DNA of 25,509 nucleotides, taken from the NCBI GenBank assembly GCA_030698965.1, contig JAUYLM010000055.1, positions 1-25,509 of the forward strand. Reading direction: 5' to 3'. Shown in pieces: positions 22,565-25,509 of the stretch (its first letter is position 1; every line of letters starts with the position of its first letter). Origin of the DNA: a bacterium. GTDB taxonomy: Bacteria; Patescibacteriota; Minisyncoccia; Phycocordibacterales; PALSA-1337. Below the pieces are notes generated by a model. It was not told where the DNA came from, made no database searches, and worked only from the letters and a program-made list of their open reading frames with translations. The position numbers were made by a program, and so were the translations under genes.

Positions 22565-24046
22565 ATGAAAATTTGCCTCATCATCCCGCCGTCAAGCTTT
22601 CTGATGGATGAGAGGGTTTTTATGACTCTCGGCATCCTCAAGGTAGCGGCATCGTTAGAACAAGCTGGAATCTCCGTAGATGTCTTGGATCTCTCAGGAT
22701 TCAAGAACTTCGAAGATATTGCCAGAGACTATGTAATCCAGAAGACCGACATCTGCCATTTTGGGCTTACAGCGACAACACCACAGCTGCCGGCAACGGT
22801 AAAGATCACCCAGGCGATACGTAATGTCAGAAAAGATGTAAAAATCATTCTGGGAGGACCCCATGCCACGCTGGTCAATACGGCATACAGGAAAGAAATT
22901 CTTCTCGGCAAGAATGGGAGAGCGGTCAGAGCCATGGCACAGCTAGAGAATCTTTTCGATGTTATCGTGGCTGGAGACGGAGAGCAGGCGATCTTCGCAG
23001 CTCTGGAAAAGAAATCTTCGAAGATCGTAGACGCGGATAAGGTTGGTTCGAATCTGTTCTTAACAGATCAACAACTGACCGATTCCCCCTGGCCGGCGCG
23101 GCATCTTGTAGATGTCTCGAGCTACCACTACACCATTGATGGTGTGTCTGCTATATCCCTCATCGCCCAGCTCGGCTGCCCCTTCGGCTGCGGATTCTGC
23201 GGAGGACGGGAATCGCCGACATTCCGGAGGATCCGCATGCGGACATCGGAAGATATCGTGGCCGAAATGGTACACCTACACCAAACTTACGGCTTCAATG
23301 GTTTCATGATGTACGACGATGAGCTCAATGTAAATACGAAAATGATTGAGCTCATGCAGATGATTACCAGGGCACAGAGAGATCTGGGCGTTGAATGGAG
23401 GCTACGCGGATTTATCAAGTCCCAACTTCTCACTGACGCACAAGCAGAAGCTATGCACAGCGCCGGCTTCCGCTGGATTCTTGTCGGTTTCGAGTCGGGA
23501 TCTGAAGAGATCCTGACTGCTATCAATAAAAAAGCCACCAGGGCTGAAAACACCCGATGCATGGAGATCGCCAGGAGGCACGGACTAAAAGTCAAAGCCT
23601 TGATGTCCATGGGTCACCCTGGAGAGACACGAGAAACAATCGAAGCCTCTAGGCAGTGGCTTCTTGAGGTCAAACCTGATGACTTCGATGTGGCTGTTAT
23701 CACAGCTTACCCCGGGACTCCCTACTATGATCATGCTATTCCCCACCCCAATACAGAAGGCGTGTGGATATACACCTATCAGCCTACACAGGCTCGTCTG
23801 TACCAGCAAGAGATTGATTTCTCTAAAGTAGCGGAATACTACAAGGGCGACCCGGATGGTGGATACAGGGCTTTCGTCTATACTGATGCTTTGGCGTCCG
23901 AAGACATCGTCATCGAGCGCAATCGGCTGGAAAGCGATGTTCGGCGCATTCTCGGCATCCCCTTCAACAAAGGAGTAGCGGCAATGCGCTACGAACATTC
24001 AATGGGACAAGGCTTTCCGACAAACATTCTGCGTACAACTGCATAA
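22565..24046 (+). CDS. Cobalamin-binding radical SAM enzyme (B12-rSAM)
   Basis: The 493-residue protein has a B12-binding-like Rossmann domain at about 1-150 (KICLIIPPS start, IILGGPHATL at 94-103, GDGE at 137-140) followed by a radical SAM domain with the cluster cysteines C205, C209 and C212 in CPFGCGFC. YDDELNVN, LVGFESGSEEIL and GHPGETRETIE are the usual later rSAM blocks. It belongs to the BchE-like group, whose members methylate unactivated carbons, rearrange or cyclise substrates. The DxHxxG cobalamin ligand is not seen, so the cofactor may bind base-off or be absent. In this setting sugar or lipid C-methylation is possible, but the target is unknown. Unlike its neighbours it has a long leader, an SD-like purine tract, its own terminator and visibly more GC-rich code, which hints at transfer. 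Confidence 0.85.
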   Translation: MKICLIIPPSSFLMDERVFMTLGILKVAASLEQAGISVDVLDLSGFKNFEDIARDYVIQKTDICHFGLTATTPQLPATVKITQAIRNVRKDVKIILGGPHATLVNTAYRKEILLGKNGRAVRAMAQLENLFDVIVAGDGEQAIFAALEKKSSKIVDADKVGSNLFLTDQQLTDSPWPARHLVDVSSYHYTIDGVSAISLIAQLGCPFGCGFCGGRESPTFRRIRMRTSEDIVAEMVHLHQTYGFNGFMMYDDELNVNTKMIELMQMITRAQRDLGVEWRLRGFIKSQLLTDAQAEAMHSAGFRWILVGFESGSEEILTAINKKATRAENTRCMEIARRHGLKVKALMSMGHPGETRETIEASRQWLLEVKPDDFDVAVITAYPGTPYYDHAIPHPNTEGVWIYTYQPTQARLYQQEIDFSKVAEYYKGDPDGGYRAFVYTDALASEDIVIERNRLESDVRRILGIPFNKGVAAMRYEHSMGQGFPTNILRTTA

Positions 24047-24056
24047 TGTTCACAAT

Positions 24057-24090
24057 CAGACCCGTCGCAAATGCGATGGGTCTGCTATTT
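24057..24090 (+). terminator. Terminator after the radical SAM gene
   Basis: CAGACCCGTCGC (24057-24068) pairs with GCGATGGGTCTG (24073-24084) with one G-T wobble and a 4-nt loop; CTATTTTAT follows. The stem ends against the stop codon of the convergent GT2 gene. The T-rich side favours plus-strand termination. Confidence 0.72.
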
Positions 24091-24780
24091 TATAAACCTA
24101 TATTTGATTATAGTCCATAGAATGAGAAAGCCGTGCTTCCAATTTATCTTTTTTCCTTCAGAATAGTTTCGTGGATAATAATGGATCGGCACATCAATAG
24201 TCCTGTAGCCTTTTTTCAAAACCTTGCATACAAGCTCATTATCAAAATCAAAGTTGTTAGTTTTCACTTCGATAGAGTCGGCCAGTTTCTTCGTGATAGC
24301 TTTATAGCATCCCTCGTATTCACCGGCATTGTTCAAGTATAGGATATTGGTAGTCCATGTTATGGCATAATTTCCAAGCAAGCCTAAAAAATAGAGAGGG
24401 GCATGATGGTCGTCCTTGCGCCTGCCTTGCATGCGGATGCCAAGAGTTAGCTCGCATCTGCCATCAAGAATTGGCTGTAAGACTGCTTTATAGTCTCTGG
24501 GATCATATTCCAAATCCGCGTCCTGAACTAGGAAAATATCTCCAGTCGCTTCCCTGAAGCCTCTTTTTACCGCAGCACCCTTCCCAGCTGACAGCTCCTT
24601 AATGACTTTTACACCATGGATCTTGCTAGCCACCATGAAAGTAGAGTCCTTTGAGTTATTATCGACGACGATAATTTCTTTCTCGAGACTGCCAATATCA
24701 GCGTCTTTAACAAGCTCGACTATTTTATCAATAGTCTTTTCTTCATTGTATGCAGGGATTATAATGGAAAGTTTTTTCAT
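24085..24780 (-). CDS. Dolichol-phosphate mannosyltransferase-like GT2
   Basis: The 231-residue protein is a compact GT2 of the DPM1/polyprenyl-phosphate type. Seen are SIIIPAYNEEKTIDKI (5-20), IIVVDNNSKDST (36-47), SAGKGAAVKRGF (64-75) with the Lys-Gly-Ala pair of this group, and the metal-binding DADLEYDP (87-94). It ends in a short amphipathic segment without the transmembrane anchor of longer homologues. These enzymes transfer a hexose from GDP-mannose or UDP-glucose to a polyprenyl phosphate, giving a donor for membrane transferases. The ALTKxLxxSxxxxxxNFxFDxEL-like block (LADSIEVKTNNFDFDNEL) fits the group. The start lies 3 nt after the stop of the upstream methyltransferase gene, so they are one unit. 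Confidence 0.87.
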   Translation of the reverse strand: MKKLSIIIPAYNEEKTIDKIVELVKDADIGSLEKEIIVVDNNSKDSTFMVASKIHGVKVIKELSAGKGAAVKRGFREATGDIFLVQDADLEYDPRDYKAVLQPILDGRCELTLGIRMQGRRKDDHHAPLYFLGLLGNYAITWTTNILYLNNAGEYEGCYKAITKKLADSIEVKTNNFDFDNELVCKVLKKGYRTIDVPIHYYPRNYSEGKKINWKHGFLILWTIIKYRFIK

Positions 24781-24783
24781 AAT

Positions 24784-25509
24784 TTACTTTTTGCGAGCAA
24801 CTATATATAAATGCGCGGCAACTGCTTCGGCCCCGGGCAAATCAATGAACAGCAGATCGAAATATTTCAGAGGTCCGAGCACAAGCATAAAGATATGGGC
24901 CAGAAAAGGGGCAGTTTTTCTGGAACCAAATGAAAAAACTACTCCAAGGTAATACGCCAAGAACATGAGAAAAGCGCTCCAAGGACCTGATCTCACTCCG
25001 CTTTTTAAGATCTCCAAATCAGGGAAAAGTTCTTTCAGTCCGGAGAGAGTCCAACGATTAAAATCATATGGAGAAGCATGGTATGGATGGATGAATGGTG
25101 CACTGACATATATTATCCCGCCAGGCTTCAAGACTCTCGCGATCTCCTGCGCCACCTTTCCCGGGTGAGGGACATGCTCTAGCATAGACTCGCTCACAAG
25201 AGCTTCTATGGAATTGTCCTTGAAAGGCAACTTCTCCGCATCAGCTACGATATCGACTTCTGGAAACGGATATGTGTCTAGGTTTATAAATCTGTCTCCC
25301 AGACGTTCCGGACCGGAGCCTAGATCGATGATGGGGACTTCCGGAGGGATAAAGTCTTTGATCATGCGCGGACCGTGGCGGAGCATAAGCACAGGGCAAA
25401 AAGCATGCCAGATGCCATAGTACAGGCTTGGCCATTGCTTGAGAAAAGATTTGAGCCAGTTTATTCCTGTCTCGTGCTCGGTCTCATTACCTGTGAAGAT
25501 TTCTTTTTC
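24784..25509 (-). CDS. Class I SAM methyltransferase (C-terminal part, cut by window edge)
   Basis: The frame is open from the right edge to the stop at 24784, giving 241 visible residues; the true start lies outside. A GTG at 25392 and ATGs just after it are in frame but not needed, because the preceding 39 codons (EKEIFTGNETEHETGINWLK...) look coding. The SAM core is VPIIDLGSGPERLG with D of LDTYP, then DIVADAEKLPFKDNSIEALV, SESMLEHVPHP and RVLKPGGIIYVSAPF, a Methyltransf_11-type order. The segment HPYHASPYDFNRWT after it and a hydrophobic stretch (AFLMFLAYYLGVVFSF) suggest contact with the membrane. It probably modifies a lipid-linked sugar or an anchor. It is co-transcribed with the DPM1-like GT2 that follows 3 nt after its stop. 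Confidence 0.8.
   Translation of the reverse strand, partial: EKEIFTGNETEHETGINWLKSFLKQWPSLYYGIWHAFCPVLMLRHGPRMIKDFIPPEVPIIDLGSGPERLGDRFINLDTYPFPEVDIVADAEKLPFKDNSIEALVSESMLEHVPHPGKVAQEIARVLKPGGIIYVSAPFIHPYHASPYDFNRWTLSGLKELFPDLEILKSGVRSGPWSAFLMFLAYYLGVVFSFGSRKTAPFLAHIFMLVLGPLKYFDLLFIDLPGAEAVAAHLYIVARKK

Noticed and set aside
1..25509. tRNA, rRNA, CRISPR arrays, insertion sequences, attachment sites
   Set aside because: Read for clover-leaf ends, regularly spaced repeats, transposase motifs and long terminal inverted repeats on both strands; none seen.

Overview
This window reads as a surface-glycan biosynthesis locus from an uncultivated bacterium, most likely a member of the Patescibacteria/CPR (Parcubacteria-like). 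The reasons are the very tight packing, the almost complete lack of Shine-Dalgarno sites, the moderate GC, and the type of O-antigen-ligase-like protein at the left edge (an N-terminal 'FERMEG' motif). TGA is used as a stop and the code looks standard. The phylum assignment is inference; there is no rRNA or other marker gene in the window. I see no tRNA, rRNA, CRISPR array, transposase or phage gene.

Layout: (1) 1-2399, minus: ABC exporter/flippase, then an O-antigen-ligase-like membrane protein cut by the left edge. (2) 2494-5543, plus: GT1/CgeB-like glycosyltransferase, FkbM methyltransferase, sugar C-methyltransferase. (3) 5527-10259, minus: a short UDP-glucose/GDP-mannose dehydrogenase-like protein, GDP-mannose 4,6-dehydratase, GT11 fucosyltransferase, AsnB. 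(4) 10336-13075, plus: two tandem paralogous SDR epimerases/dehydratases and a Nudix-like protein. (5) 13070-15427, minus: a second sugar C-methyltransferase, then a DegT/perosamine-synthase-like aminotransferase. (6) 15466-21679, plus: paralogous GT2 enzymes flanking a left-handed beta-helix acyltransferase, then GT4, GT2, DUF268 methyltransferase and a GT11-like enzyme in a coupled run. (7) 21669-22433, minus: class I methyltransferase. (8) 22565-24046, plus: B12-binding radical SAM enzyme. (9) 24085-25509, minus: methyltransferase cut by the right edge, then a dolichol-phosphate-mannose-synthase-like GT2.

How the genes may work together (inference): Gmd makes GDP-4-keto-6-deoxy-mannose. 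This could be reduced or epimerised by an SDR, aminated by the DegT enzyme (perosamine type), C-methylated by the two zinc-type C-methyltransferases and acylated. Two GT11 enzymes and at least five other glycosyltransferases would assemble the chain. Six SAM methyltransferases plus a radical SAM enzyme would decorate it, and the ABC protein would flip the lipid-linked product for transfer by the ligase-like protein.

The strongest non-annotation signal is the gene-start architecture. At essentially every transcription-unit start in the cluster, a sigma70-like or extended -10 box lies only 6-12 nt before the ATG, and back-to-back divergent promoters fire from very short gaps. This predicts leaderless or near-leaderless mRNAs. 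The radical SAM gene is the exception: it has a 131-nt leader, a purine-rich SD-like stretch and a possible SD-sequestering hairpin. No gene-free stretch exceeds about 130 bases.
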